From: Aliivibrio finisterrensis_A | Lineage (GTDB): Bacteria > Pseudomonadota > Gammaproteobacteria > Enterobacterales > Vibrionaceae | Strand: one strand, 5' to 3' | NCBI RefSeq assembly: GCF_004167675.1 | Contig: NZ_SEZQ01000004.1 | Length of the DNA stretch: 64,000 nt | Shown: positions 52,911 through 61,692 of the stretch, piece after piece | Position numbering within the stretch: the first letter of the stretch is position 1 | Layout of the letters: every line of letters starts with the position of its first letter | Translations under genes and position numbers: made by a program | Notes under the pieces: generated by a model | Told to the model about the DNA's origin: nothing | Databases searched by the model: none | The model's input: only the letters and a program-made list of their open reading frames with translations

Positions 52911-52969
52911 GTTAGTTGCAAGGATGATAACTAACCTTACTATCAACCCCATGCGGTAGGATACCCATG
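52911..52969 (+). promoter_or_regulatory. Structured rpsA leader with GGA hairpins
   Basis: Two hairpins: GTTAGTT/AACTAAC with GGA in an 11-nt loop (52911-52935), and CATG-GGTA/TACC-CATG closing a GGA loop (52950-52969). No strong Shine-Dalgarno precedes the rpsA ATG. Conserved hairpins with GGA loops and a missing SD are the known autoregulatory signal of gamma-proteobacterial rpsA. Confidence 0.7.
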
Positions 52970-52995
52970 GACGTTTAATATTGAAGATCAAATTA

Positions 52996-54669
52996 ATGAC
53001 TGAATCTTTTGCTCAACTCTTTGAAGAGTTTCTGAATGAAACTGAATTCCAACAAGGCAGCATCGTTAAAGGTACTGTAGTAGCTATCGAGAACGGTTTC
53101 GTTCTTGTTGACGCTGGCCTTAAGTCTGAAGCAGCTATCCCAGCTGAACAATTCAAGAACGCTGCTGGCGAACTTGAAGTTGAAGTTGGTTCTGAAGTAG
53201 ACGTTGCTCTTGACGCTGTTGAAGATGGTTTCGGCGAAACTCAACTTTCTCGTGAGAAAGCGAAGCGTCACGAAGCTTGGATCCAACTTGAAAAAGCATA
53301 CGAAGATGCTGAAACAGTTATGGGTGTTATCAACGGTAAAGTTAAAGGCGGCTTCACAGTTGAACTTAACGGTATCCGTGCATTCCTACCTGGTTCTCTT
53401 GTTGATGTACGTCCAGTACGTGACACTCTGCACCTTGAAGGCAAAGAGCTAGAGTTCAAAGTAATCAAACTTGACCAAAAGCGTAACAACGTTGTTGTTT
53501 CACGTCGTGCTGTTATCGAATCTGAAAACAGTGTTGAGCGTGACGAGTTACTTGCTTCTCTACAAGAAGGCATGGAAGTTAAAGGTATCGTTAAGAACCT
53601 TACTGACTACGGTGCATTCGTTGATCTAGGTGGCGTTGACGGTCTACTACACATCACAGATATGGCTTGGAAGCGTGTTAAGCACCCATCTGAGATCGTA
53701 AATGTTGGTGACGAGATCAATGTTAAAGTTCTTAAGTTCGATCGTGAGCGCACTCGTGTTTCTCTAGGTCTTAAGCAACTTGGCGAAGATCCATGGGTAG
53801 CTATCGCTAAGCGTTACCCAGAAGGTCACAAACTTTCTGGCCGTGTTACTAACCTAACTGACTACGGCTGCTTCGTTGAAATCGAAGAAGGCGTTGAAGG
53901 TCTAGTACACGTTTCTGAAATGGATTGGACTAACAAGAACATCCACCCTTCTAAAGTTGTTAATGTAGGCGACGAAGTTGAGGTTATGGTTCTTGAGATT
54001 GACGAAGAACGTCGTCGTATCTCTCTAGGTCTTAAGCAATGTAAAGCTAACCCATGGCAGACATTCGCTGAAGCGCAAGCTAAAGGCGACCACGTTACTG
54101 GTAAGATCAAATCTATCACTGACTTTGGTATCTTCATCGGTCTTGACGGCGGCATCGACGGTCTAGTTCACCTATCTGACATTTCTTGGAATGCTACAGG
54201 TGAAGACGCGGTACGTGAGTACAAGAAAGGCGACGAAATCTCTGCTGTTGTTCTAGCAGTAGATGCAGAGCGTGAGCGTATTTCTCTAGGTGTTAAACAA
54301 ATGGAAGAAGACCCATTTAACAACTACCTAGCAGACAACAAGAAAGGTACTCTAGTAAACGGTACTGTTTCAGCTGTTGACGCTAAAGGCGCTACAATCA
54401 CTCTTGCAGACAGCGTAGAAGGTTACATCCGTACTTCTGAGCTATCTCGCGACCGTATTGAAGATGCATCTCTAATCTTAAGCGTTGGCGATAGCGTTGA
54501 AGCGAAGTTCACTGGTGTAGACCGTAAGAACCGCGTAGTTAACCTATCTATCAAAGCTAAAGATGAAGCTGACGAGCAAGAAGCAATGGCTTCACTGAAC
54601 ACTAAGTCTGAAGACGGTGGTTTCGGTAACGCAATGGCTGACGCTTTCAAAGCAGCTAAAGGCGAATAA
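52996..54669 (+). CDS. rpsA: 30S ribosomal protein S1
   Basis: Large RNA-binding ribosomal protein that recruits mRNA to the 30S subunit. 557 residues with six S1 (OB-fold) repeats, visible as recurring GxVxxLTDYGxFVDL and LLHIxDMxW units. ATG 52996 gives the canonical MTESFAQLFEEF start. Codon use is far more biased than in neighbouring genes (C-ending Asn, Asp, Phe and Tyr codons prevail), as expected for an abundant protein. Its leader has the autoregulatory fold. It is followed by its own terminator, then ihfB. Confidence 0.98.
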   Translation: MTESFAQLFEEFLNETEFQQGSIVKGTVVAIENGFVLVDAGLKSEAAIPAEQFKNAAGELEVEVGSEVDVALDAVEDGFGETQLSREKAKRHEAWIQLEKAYEDAETVMGVINGKVKGGFTVELNGIRAFLPGSLVDVRPVRDTLHLEGKELEFKVIKLDQKRNNVVVSRRAVIESENSVERDELLASLQEGMEVKGIVKNLTDYGAFVDLGGVDGLLHITDMAWKRVKHPSEIVNVGDEINVKVLKFDRERTRVSLGLKQLGEDPWVAIAKRYPEGHKLSGRVTNLTDYGCFVEIEEGVEGLVHVSEMDWTNKNIHPSKVVNVGDEVEVMVLEIDEERRRISLGLKQCKANPWQTFAEAQAKGDHVTGKIKSITDFGIFIGLDGGIDGLVHLSDISWNATGEDAVREYKKGDEISAVVLAVDAERERISLGVKQMEEDPFNNYLADNKKGTLVNGTVSAVDAKGATITLADSVEGYIRTSELSRDRIEDASLILSVGDSVEAKFTGVDRKNRVVNLSIKAKDEADEQEAMASLNTKSEDGGFGNAMADAFKAAKGE

Positions 54670-54677
54670 GTAAATTT

Positions 54678-54704
54678 AAAGGGAGCGTAATGCTCCCTTT
54701 TCTT
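54678..54704 (+). terminator. Terminator after rpsA
   Basis: A 9-bp stem AAAGGGAGC/GCTCCCTTT with a 5-nt loop, followed by TTTTCTTT. Confidence 0.9.
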
Positions 54705-54728
54705 TCGATAACGTAGGAGAGGTCATTT

Positions 54729-55010
54729 ATGACAAAATCTGAACTGATTGAACAACTGTGTAGTAAAAAGCCTCAACTTTCTGCTAAGCAGGTTGAAGAT
54801 ACAGTCAAGGAAATCCTTGAACAGATGGCAACAACGCTAGAGGGCGGTGATCGTATAGAGATTCGTGGTTTTGGTAGTTTTTCTCTACACTATCGAGAGC
54901 CTCGTTTAGGTCGTAATCCAAAAACTGGTGATAAAGTAGAATTGGACGGTAAGTTCGTTCCTCATTTTAAACCAGGTAAAGAACTGCGTGAACGTGTGAA
55001 TTTCAGCTAA
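54729..55010 (+). CDS. ihfB: Integration host factor subunit beta
   Basis: DNA-bending protein that pairs with IhfA. The 93 residues are of normal length: MTKSELIEQLC at the start, the bacterial histone-like signature GFGSFSLHYREPRLGRNPKTG near 47-67 with the DNA-intercalating proline region, and HFKPGKELRERVN at the end. It follows rpsA after a terminator that may only partly stop transcription. Confidence 0.97.
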   Translation: MTKSELIEQLCSKKPQLSAKQVEDTVKEILEQMATTLEGGDRIEIRGFGSFSLHYREPRLGRNPKTGDKVELDGKFVPHFKPGKELRERVNFS

Positions 55011-55026
55011 TGTAAATTGGCATATA

Positions 55027-55059
55027 AAAACGGCATACTTTTTAGTATGCCGTTTTTTT
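55027..55059 (+). terminator. Terminator after ihfB
   Basis: A 13-bp stem AAAACGGCATACT with complement and loop TTTT, then TTTTTTT. Confidence 0.93.
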
Positions 55060-55144
55060 ATGTTCATTTTCAGTGCGTTTAGGTGTATCTTTAGAGCTGT
55101 AAAATAAGATATTGTTAGATGTTCATTAACTGGAGGGAATACCA

Positions 55145-55429
55145 GTGAAAATTGTTGTAGCTATTTTATTATTATCTTTATTTCTGATCTCATTAGCGGT
55201 CGGTGCACAAAATCAGATTATTGTTAATTTTAACTATTTGTTGGCACAGGGTGATTTTCAATTATCAACCTTGCTAGGAATATTCTTTGCGACTGGTTTT
55301 GGTTTAGGCTGGCTGATTTGTGGCAGTATGTATTTAAAAGTGAGTATGACGCAGCGTCGTTTACGTAAGCGTCTCGATAAACAAACTGCAGAGTTGAATA
55401 AACTGCGTTTGGATTCAACCAAAGGGTAG
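55145..55429 (+). CDS. lapA: Lipopolysaccharide assembly protein A
   Basis: Small inner-membrane protein (94 residues) with two membrane segments (about 3-22 and 43-66) and a basic cytoplasmic tail (QRRLRKRLDKQ) predicted as coiled coil. GTG 55145 follows GGAGGGAATACCA. LapA (YciS) works with LapB in LPS assembly. lapB starts 7 bp after its stop. Confidence 0.92.
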   Translation: MKIVVAILLLSLFLISLAVGAQNQIIVNFNYLLAQGDFQLSTLLGIFFATGFGLGWLICGSMYLKVSMTQRRLRKRLDKQTAELNKLRLDSTKG

Positions 55430-55436
55430 TGACTAA

Positions 55437-56606
55437 ATGTTAGAACTGCTATTCCTATTATTACCTATTGCAGCCGGTTATGGTTGGTATATGGGTAATA
55501 GGAGTGCGACACAACAACGTCAAAGAGATACAAATCACCTGTCACGTCAATACGTGGCGGGTCTGAATCTATTGCTGTCTGATCAGTCAGATAAAGCAGT
55601 AGATCACTTTATCGAGCTCCTTCAGGTCGATAGCGATACGATAGATACCCATCTTGCATTAGGTAACCTTTTCAGAAGCCGTGGTGAAGTGGACCGCGCC
55701 ATCAAAATTCATCAAAACCTCATCGCTCGTCCAAACTTAACGTTAGATCAACGAAATATAGCACTTCAACAACTTGCAAAAGATTATATGGTTGCTGGTA
55801 TTTTGGATCGTGCTGAAAAAATATTTGAGCAGTTAGTGGACGAGCCTGATCATAAAGAAGCCGCTTTACTTCAGTTAGTTGCTATTCATCAACAAACAAG
55901 AGAATGGGAACAAGCCATTACCTTTGCTAATAGTTTAGTGAAAATGGGTAAGAAAAAGCTAAAACCCGACATTGCTCATTATTATTGTGAATTAGCAATG
56001 CAAGAGCTTGCTGATAGTAACTTAAATAAAGCAAAACAGAATTTGAAAAAAGCCTTATCTATTGATAATAACTGCGTTCGAGCATCAATAATGATGGCGA
56101 AATTATTAATAGAAGAAGAAAGCTATAAAGCGGCTGCAGTGCAATTAGAATCCGTTTTAGATCAAGATATTGATTTTATCAGTGAGGCATTGCCATTACT
56201 TGCAGAATGTTATGAACACTTAGATAGAGAAGGTTCATTGCTTAACTTCTTAAAAGAAGCGATAGCAAAAGGCGCAGGGGCAAGTGCAGAGCTTATGCTG
56301 TCTAATTTAATTGCAAAGCATGAAGGTACAGCATTAGCTCAAGGCTATATGACTAAGCAACTGCTAAAAAATCCGACAATGAAAGGCTTCTATCGCCTTA
56401 TGGGCTATCATGTTGATGAGGCTGAAGATGGTAGAGCAAAAGCCAGTTTATCGAGTTTACAAAACCTAGTTGGTGAGCAATTAAAAATGAAACCGAATTA
56501 TCGTTGTTGTAAATGCGGTTTCTCTGCCCATCGATTATTTTGGCAATGTCCATCCTGTAAAGGGTGGGGAGCAATTAAGCCAATAAAGGGTTTAGATGGT
56601 GAATAA
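55437..56606 (+). CDS. lapB: Lipopolysaccharide assembly protein B
   Basis: 389-residue TPR protein anchored by an N-terminal membrane helix (about 1-18). Several TPR repeats (about 40-330) are followed by a C-terminal rubredoxin-like zinc/iron site with two CxxC pairs (CCKCG and CPSC near 356-373). LapB (YciM) recruits FtsH to degrade LpxC, balancing LPS with phospholipid. It pairs with lapA as in E. coli, and pyrF follows after a terminator. Confidence 0.95.
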   Translation: MLELLFLLLPIAAGYGWYMGNRSATQQRQRDTNHLSRQYVAGLNLLLSDQSDKAVDHFIELLQVDSDTIDTHLALGNLFRSRGEVDRAIKIHQNLIARPNLTLDQRNIALQQLAKDYMVAGILDRAEKIFEQLVDEPDHKEAALLQLVAIHQQTREWEQAITFANSLVKMGKKKLKPDIAHYYCELAMQELADSNLNKAKQNLKKALSIDNNCVRASIMMAKLLIEEESYKAAAVQLESVLDQDIDFISEALPLLAECYEHLDREGSLLNFLKEAIAKGAGASAELMLSNLIAKHEGTALAQGYMTKQLLKNPTMKGFYRLMGYHVDEAEDGRAKASLSSLQNLVGEQLKMKPNYRCCKCGFSAHRLFWQCPSCKGWGAIKPIKGLDGE

Positions 56607-56608
56607 TG

Positions 56609-56637
56609 AAGAGGCGCTCTTAGTGCCTCTTTTTTTG
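56609..56637 (+). terminator. Terminator after lapB
   Basis: An 8-9 bp stem around AAGAGGC/GCCTCT with a small internal bulge, followed by TTTTTTT. Confidence 0.85.
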
Positions 56638-56672
56638 AGTAAAACAAAATGAGCAATTCCAAAGGAGAGAAA

Positions 56673-57377
56673 ATGAAAGACCAAAAGGTGATCGTTGCAT
56701 TGGATTATGATAATCAAGCAGATGCATTAGCGTTTGTTGATAAAATTGATCCTAGCTCTTGCCGCTTGAAAGTAGGTAAAGAGATGTTTACTTTATTTGG
56801 CCCTGAGTTTGTAAAGGAACTTCATAAACGTGGTTTTTCTGTTTTTCTAGATTTGAAGTTCCATGATATCCCTAATACTTGTTCAAAAGCAGTGCGTGCA
56901 GCCGCTGAAATGGGTGTATGGATGGTGAATGTTCATGCTAGTGGTGGTGAACGTATGATGACGGCATCACGTGAAATTTTAGAACCATATGGAAAAGATC
57001 GTCCATTGCTTATTGGTGTAACAGTACTAACAAGTATGGAGCAACAAGATTTAGCGGGCATTGGTTTAGATATTGCTCCACAAGAACAAGTGAAACGTCT
57101 TGCTGCATTGACTAAGAATAGTGGTTTAGATGGCGTAGTATGTTCAGCACAAGAAGCTTCAATGCTGAAAGCTGATCTAGGTAAAGATTTTCAGTTAGTG
57201 ACTCCTGGGATTCGTCCAGCAGGTGCTGATGTCGGCGATCAAAAACGAATTATGACACCTGTTGATGCAATTACCTCTGGTTCTGATTATTTAGTGATTG
57301 GTCGTCCAATTACACAAGCTGAGAATCCATCGCAAGTATTAAGTGAGATTAATCTGTCTCTAGCGTCTGTTTTATAA
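56673..57377 (+). CDS. pyrF: Orotidine 5'-phosphate decarboxylase
   Basis: Last step of UMP synthesis. The 234 residues form a TIM barrel: VIVALDYDNQ near 6, KVGKEMF near 34, and the catalytic DLKFHDIPNT (Asp-x-Lys-x-x-Asp) near 60-69. The phosphate-binding segment is PGIRP near 185. ATG 56673 follows AAAGGAGAG; an ATG 24 bp upstream has no ribosome site. It is followed by a strong terminator. Confidence 0.96.
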   Translation: MKDQKVIVALDYDNQADALAFVDKIDPSSCRLKVGKEMFTLFGPEFVKELHKRGFSVFLDLKFHDIPNTCSKAVRAAAEMGVWMVNVHASGGERMMTASREILEPYGKDRPLLIGVTVLTSMEQQDLAGIGLDIAPQEQVKRLAALTKNSGLDGVVCSAQEASMLKADLGKDFQLVTPGIRPAGADVGDQKRIMTPVDAITSGSDYLVIGRPITQAENPSQVLSEINLSLASVL

Positions 57378-57403
57378 GTTTGTAATCATCGATAAATAGA
57401 TAA

Positions 57404-57434
57404 AAAAATAGAGACCATTTGGTCTCTATTTTTG
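57404..57434 (+). terminator. Terminator after pyrF
   Basis: A stem of about 14 bp (AAAAATAGAGACCA and complement) with a minimal loop, followed by T-rich sequence. Confidence 0.92.
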
Positions 57435-57444
57435 TTTGTAAGTT

Positions 57445-57485
57445 ATACCAATCATAGTAAGTAAATGATTTACTACGATTGCTAT
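57445..57485. repeat. 41-bp inverted repeat with ATACC ends
   Basis: ATACCAATCATAGTAAGTAA and, after a few bases, its imperfect complement ending ACTACGATTGCTAT. It is a compact version of the element at 3137-3255 and matches the single end at 37016. It lies between convergent pyrF and metG. Folding into a hairpin is likely. Confidence 0.6.
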
Positions 57486-57504
57486 TATCTTCTAAAAAGA
57501 AGAA

Positions 57505-59565
57505 TTACATTACACGCATACCTGGCTGAGCACCTTCGTGTGGTTCAAGGATCCAAAGATCTTTACCACCAGGGCCTGCAGCTAGGATCATGCCTTCAGA
57601 CATACCAAACTTCATTTTACGAGGTTTAAGGTTAGCAACCATCACAGTTAGCTTGCCTTCTAGCTCTTCAGGTTTGTATGCTGATTTGATTCCAGAGAAC
57701 ACTTGACGAGTCTCACCGCCAATGTCCAGTTGGAATTTAAGTAGCTTGTTTGCTTTTGGCACTTCTTCACAAGAGATAATACGTGCAATGCGCATATCAA
57801 CCGCTTCGAATGCATCAAACTCAATCTCATCTGCGATTGGGTCTTTATCTAGTTCAGTTTGGCTTGCTTTTTCTTTTTCCGCTTCAGCTTTCTCTTTTGC
57901 GGCCATTTCTACAGCAGTATCTTCCTTTGACTCTTCAACCATAGCTTCAACTTTCTTAGGGTCGATTCGAGCAAATAGCGCTTTAAACGTAGTGATTTCG
58001 TGAGACGTTAATGGTTGTGCAATTGCTTCCCACGTTAACGTTTCGTTTAAGAAAGCTTCAGTACGTGCAGCAAGCTCTGGCATTACAGGTTTTAGGTAAG
58101 CTATTAGGACACGGAACAAGTTAATACCTACAGAAGAAACTTCTTGTAGCTCTTGCTCTTTGCCTTCTTCTTTTGCTAATACCCAAGGTGCTTTTTCATC
58201 AATGTACTGATTTGCTTTGTCTGCAAGCGCGGTAATCTCACGAATAGCACGGCTAAATTCACGAGTTTCGTATAGCTCAGCAATACGATCAGCTGCTGCA
58301 ATAAATTCATTGTAAAGCTCAGGCTCTGCAAAGTTATCTGCTAGTTTGCCATCAAAGCGTTTAGTAATGAAGCCAGCGTTACGAGAAGCTAGGTTAACAA
58401 TCTTGTTTACTACATCAGAGTTTACACGTTGAGTGAAGTCTTCAAGGTTTAAATCAAGATCATCAATACGGCTATTTAGTTTAGCGGCATAGTAGTAACG
58501 TAGACACTCAGGATCTAAGTGATTTAAGTAAGTACCCGCTTTAATGAAAGTGCCTTTAGATTTAGACATTTTCGCGCCATTTACCGTGACATAACCATGG
58601 ACAAATACATTGTTTGGCTTACGGAAACCTGCGCCATCAAGCATTGCAGGCCAGAATAGGCTGTGGAAATATACGATGTCTTTACCGATGAAGTGGTAAA
58701 GCTCAGTCGTGCTGTCTTTTTTCCAGTATTCATCAAAGTTTAGATCGTCACGTTTGTTACAAAGGTTTTTGAAAGAACCCATGTAGCCAATAGGAGCGTC
58801 TAACCAAACGTAGAAGAATTTATTTGTTTCACCAGGAATTTCAAAGCCAAAGTAAGGTGCATCACGAGAGATGTCCCACTGTTGTAAACCTGATTCAAAC
58901 CATTCTTGCATCTTATTTGCTGTTTCTGATTGTAAAGAACCAGAGCGAGTCCATTCTTTCAGCATGCTTTCAAACTGAGGTAAGTCAAAGAAGAAATGCT
59001 CAGAATCTTTCATCACTGGAGTTGCACCAGACACTGCAGACTTAGGATTAATCAGATCAGTAGGGCTATATGTTTCGCCACAGTTATCACAGTTATCGCC
59101 GTATTGTTCTTCTGCTTTACATTTCGGGCAAGTGCCTTTTACGAAGCGGTCAGGTAAGAACATTTCTTTTTCAGGATCGAATAACTGAGAAATAGTGCGG
59201 CTAGTAATAAAGCCGTTTTTCTTTAGCTCTAAATAGATATGAGAGGCTAACTCACGGTTTTCATCACTGTGTGTGCTGTGATAGTTATCAAAGCTAATGT
59301 CGAAGCCTGCGAAATCTTTTTGATGCTCTTCGCTTACTGCTGCAATCATTTCTTCTGGAGTGATACCCATCTGTTGAGCTTTAAGCATGATTGGTGTGCC
59401 GTGAGCGTCATCTGCACAAATAAAGTTAACGTCGTTGCCGCGTAAACGTTGATAACGAACCCAGATATCCGCTTGGATATGCTCAAGCATATGACCTAGG
59501 TGGATTGAACCGTTTGCATACGGTAGGGCACATGTAACCAGAATTTTTCTCGGATCTGTAGCCAT
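57505..59565 (-). CDS. metG: Methionyl-tRNA synthetase
   Basis: Class Ia synthetase of 686 residues. The HIGH-type motif HLGH near 22-25 and KMSKS near 335 are present. The zinc knuckle has four cysteines in two CxxC pairs (CPKC and CDNC near 146-162). A C-terminal tRNA-binding OB domain (about 580-686) makes the dimeric E. coli type. A linker rich in Lys, Ala and Glu near 545-570 joins them. It is divergent from mrp, the usual arrangement. Confidence 0.97.
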   Translation of the reverse strand: MATDPRKILVTCALPYANGSIHLGHMLEHIQADIWVRYQRLRGNDVNFICADDAHGTPIMLKAQQMGITPEEMIAAVSEEHQKDFAGFDISFDNYHSTHSDENRELASHIYLELKKNGFITSRTISQLFDPEKEMFLPDRFVKGTCPKCKAEEQYGDNCDNCGETYSPTDLINPKSAVSGATPVMKDSEHFFFDLPQFESMLKEWTRSGSLQSETANKMQEWFESGLQQWDISRDAPYFGFEIPGETNKFFYVWLDAPIGYMGSFKNLCNKRDDLNFDEYWKKDSTTELYHFIGKDIVYFHSLFWPAMLDGAGFRKPNNVFVHGYVTVNGAKMSKSKGTFIKAGTYLNHLDPECLRYYYAAKLNSRIDDLDLNLEDFTQRVNSDVVNKIVNLASRNAGFITKRFDGKLADNFAEPELYNEFIAAADRIAELYETREFSRAIREITALADKANQYIDEKAPWVLAKEEGKEQELQEVSSVGINLFRVLIAYLKPVMPELAARTEAFLNETLTWEAIAQPLTSHEITTFKALFARIDPKKVEAMVEESKEDTAVEMAAKEKAEAEKEKASQTELDKDPIADEIEFDAFEAVDMRIARIISCEEVPKANKLLKFQLDIGGETRQVFSGIKSAYKPEELEGKLTVMVANLKPRKMKFGMSEGMILAAGPGGKDLWILEPHEGAQPGMRVM

Positions 59566-59698
59566 ATCTTCTCTTTCGCTTAATGTGATGGGTGAAAATT
59601 TTAAGAGATAAATAGTACCTGAAGCGAGCTAGAAAGCATAGAGGATCAAAGACTCAATTAGTGCTAGGATGAGTAAAAATAATCAAGGAATAGGTAAG

Positions 59699-60766
59699 AT
59701 GGCATTTACAACGATGGCTGAGATTAAAAATTGGTTAAATGAATTTACGCATTCGCAACTTTGTGAGGGATGGGCTGATATACCAAACTTGGTATCACTG
59801 ACAGCTAACGGCACTGTTACTGTAACCCTCCCTTTTGTCTCTATCTCCTTAAAGCAAGAGTTATTGGCTTGGGCTGAGCAACAAAAACAGAGTTTACAAC
59901 TGGATTCACTCTCTTTTGATGTTGTGACTAAACCAGCAACATTGAAAACAGATAAACCGGCAGTTAAAGGGGTGAAAAATATCATTGCTGTTAGTTCTGG
60001 CAAAGGTGGTGTTGGTAAATCAACAACTGCGGTTAATTTGGCATTAGCGTTACATCATTTAGGCGCTCGAGTTGGCATGTTAGATGCGGATATTTATGGG
60101 CCATCTGTTCCTTTAATGTTAGGCGTAGAAGATAAAAAACCAAACATTGTAGACAATAACCGCATGCTGCCAGTGGAGGCTCATGGTATTTACAGTAATT
60201 CAATTGGTTATTTAGTAGATAAAGCTGAAGCGGCGGTGTGGCGTGGTCCAATGGCGTCAAAGGCATTATCCCAATTGCTTAATGAAACATGGTGGCCAGA
60301 GCTGGATTATCTTGTTATTGATATGCCACCAGGAACAGGAGATATTCAACTAACGCTATCTCAGCAGATACCAACGACTGGAGCTGTAATAGTTACTACA
60401 CCACAGGATCTTGCATTAACTGATGCGATTAAAGGAGTGAACATGTTTACGAAAGTTGATGTTCCCGTTATTGGCATCGTTGAGAATATGAGTGTGCATA
60501 TTTGCTCACAATGCGGTTATGAAGAAGCTATTTTTGGAACCGGTGGTGCAGAGTTAATGGCTAAGAAGTATTCAATACCATTACTTGGTAAGTTGCCATT
60601 GCATATAGATATTCGCAGTGAGACTGATTCAGGTACGCCAAGTGTTGCCGAAAACCTAGCGAGTGCCCATAGTCAGCTTTATATTCAGCTTGCAGAACAA
60701 GTATCTAGTCGATTATATTGGCAAGGAGAGGTTATTGCTGACCAAATAATGTTCAAGTCTTTATAG
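59699..60766 (+). CDS. mrp: Iron-sulfur cluster carrier protein Mrp/ApbC
   Basis: P-loop ATPase that carries and transfers Fe-S clusters. The N-terminal DUF59-like part (about 1-85) is followed by the deviant Walker A GKGGVGKSTTA near 103, VIDMPPGTGDIQL near 205, and the cluster-binding CxxC in CSQCGYEE near 271-274. ATG 59699 (355 residues) is preceded by AGGAATAGGTAAG; ATG 59669 is an alternative adding ten residues. It is divergent from metG and followed by udk. Confidence 0.93.
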   Translation: MAFTTMAEIKNWLNEFTHSQLCEGWADIPNLVSLTANGTVTVTLPFVSISLKQELLAWAEQQKQSLQLDSLSFDVVTKPATLKTDKPAVKGVKNIIAVSSGKGGVGKSTTAVNLALALHHLGARVGMLDADIYGPSVPLMLGVEDKKPNIVDNNRMLPVEAHGIYSNSIGYLVDKAEAAVWRGPMASKALSQLLNETWWPELDYLVIDMPPGTGDIQLTLSQQIPTTGAVIVTTPQDLALTDAIKGVNMFTKVDVPVIGIVENMSVHICSQCGYEEAIFGTGGAELMAKKYSIPLLGKLPLHIDIRSETDSGTPSVAENLASAHSQLYIQLAEQVSSRLYWQGEVIADQIMFKSL

Positions 60767-60871
60767 TGTCGGTGTTTAGCGTAATTATCGGTGGAAAGTA
60801 TCGTTCGTAATCCCTATAATTAGGCGGTTTTATTTTAATAACCGCATCTCGCACACTTTTAGGTATCTTTT

Positions 60872-61519
60872 ATGTCAGAGAACAGTAATCAAAACTGTAT
60901 TATCGTAGGTATTGCAGGAGCATCAGCTTCAGGTAAGAGTCTGATCGCTTCTACTATTTATAACGAACTACGAGCAAAAGTTGGCGATCATCAAATTGGT
61001 GTAATAACTGAAGACAGTTACTACAAGGACCAAAGCCACCTGACCATGGAAGAAAGAGTCAAAACAAATTACGATCACCCAAGTGCTCTTGATCACGAAT
61101 TACTTTGTGAACATCTTGAACAGCTTATGCGTGGTGAAGCGGTTGATATTCCAACCTATAGCTATACTGAGCACACACGTACTTCTGAAGTTGATGTGAT
61201 GACTCCTAAAAAAGTGATCATTCTTGAAGGTATTCTACTTTTAACTGATCCTCGTTTACGTAATTTAATGCACGCAAGTGTGTTCATGGATACGCCTTTA
61301 GATATCTGTTTATTACGTCGTGCTAGACGTGATGTAGAAGAGCGTGGTCGCACAATGGAATCTGTATTTGAGCAATATCAGAAAACAGTACGTCCAATGT
61401 TCATGCAGTTTATTGATCCATCTAAACAGCATGCTGATATCATTGTTCCACGTGGCGGTAAAAACCGTATTGCGATCGATGTATTGAAAGCGCATATTTC
61501 GCGATTACTTAAAGCGTAA
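60872..61519 (+). CDS. udk: Uridine kinase
   Basis: Phosphorylates uridine and cytidine for pyrimidine salvage. The 215 residues include the P-loop GIAGASASGKS near 14-24, DSYYKD near 48, the substrate region DHPSALDHELL and the C-terminal PRGGKNRIAIDVLKAHI. Length and sequence match the E. coli enzyme. It follows mrp by 105 bp and ends with a terminator. Confidence 0.96.
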   Translation: MSENSNQNCIIVGIAGASASGKSLIASTIYNELRAKVGDHQIGVITEDSYYKDQSHLTMEERVKTNYDHPSALDHELLCEHLEQLMRGEAVDIPTYSYTEHTRTSEVDVMTPKKVIILEGILLLTDPRLRNLMHASVFMDTPLDICLLRRARRDVEERGRTMESVFEQYQKTVRPMFMQFIDPSKQHADIIVPRGGKNRIAIDVLKAHISRLLKA

Positions 61520-61532
61520 TATTATGATTTTG

Positions 61533-61567
61533 AAAAAGGCCAGCATAATTGTTGGCCTTTTTTTTTG
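61533..61567 (+). terminator. Terminator after udk
   Basis: An 8-bp stem AAAGGCCA/TGGCCTTT with a 10-nt loop, followed by a run of nine T. Confidence 0.92.
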
Positions 61568-61692
61568 CTTCGTTTCTGTCACTTTGAAATATTTAGGTAT
61601 ATAACTATGGATAAGCTTATGTTTTTTATGTCTTACTGATGGCATAATTAACACTCATGTAACCCTTTAAATACAATAGATGGATTTTGGTC

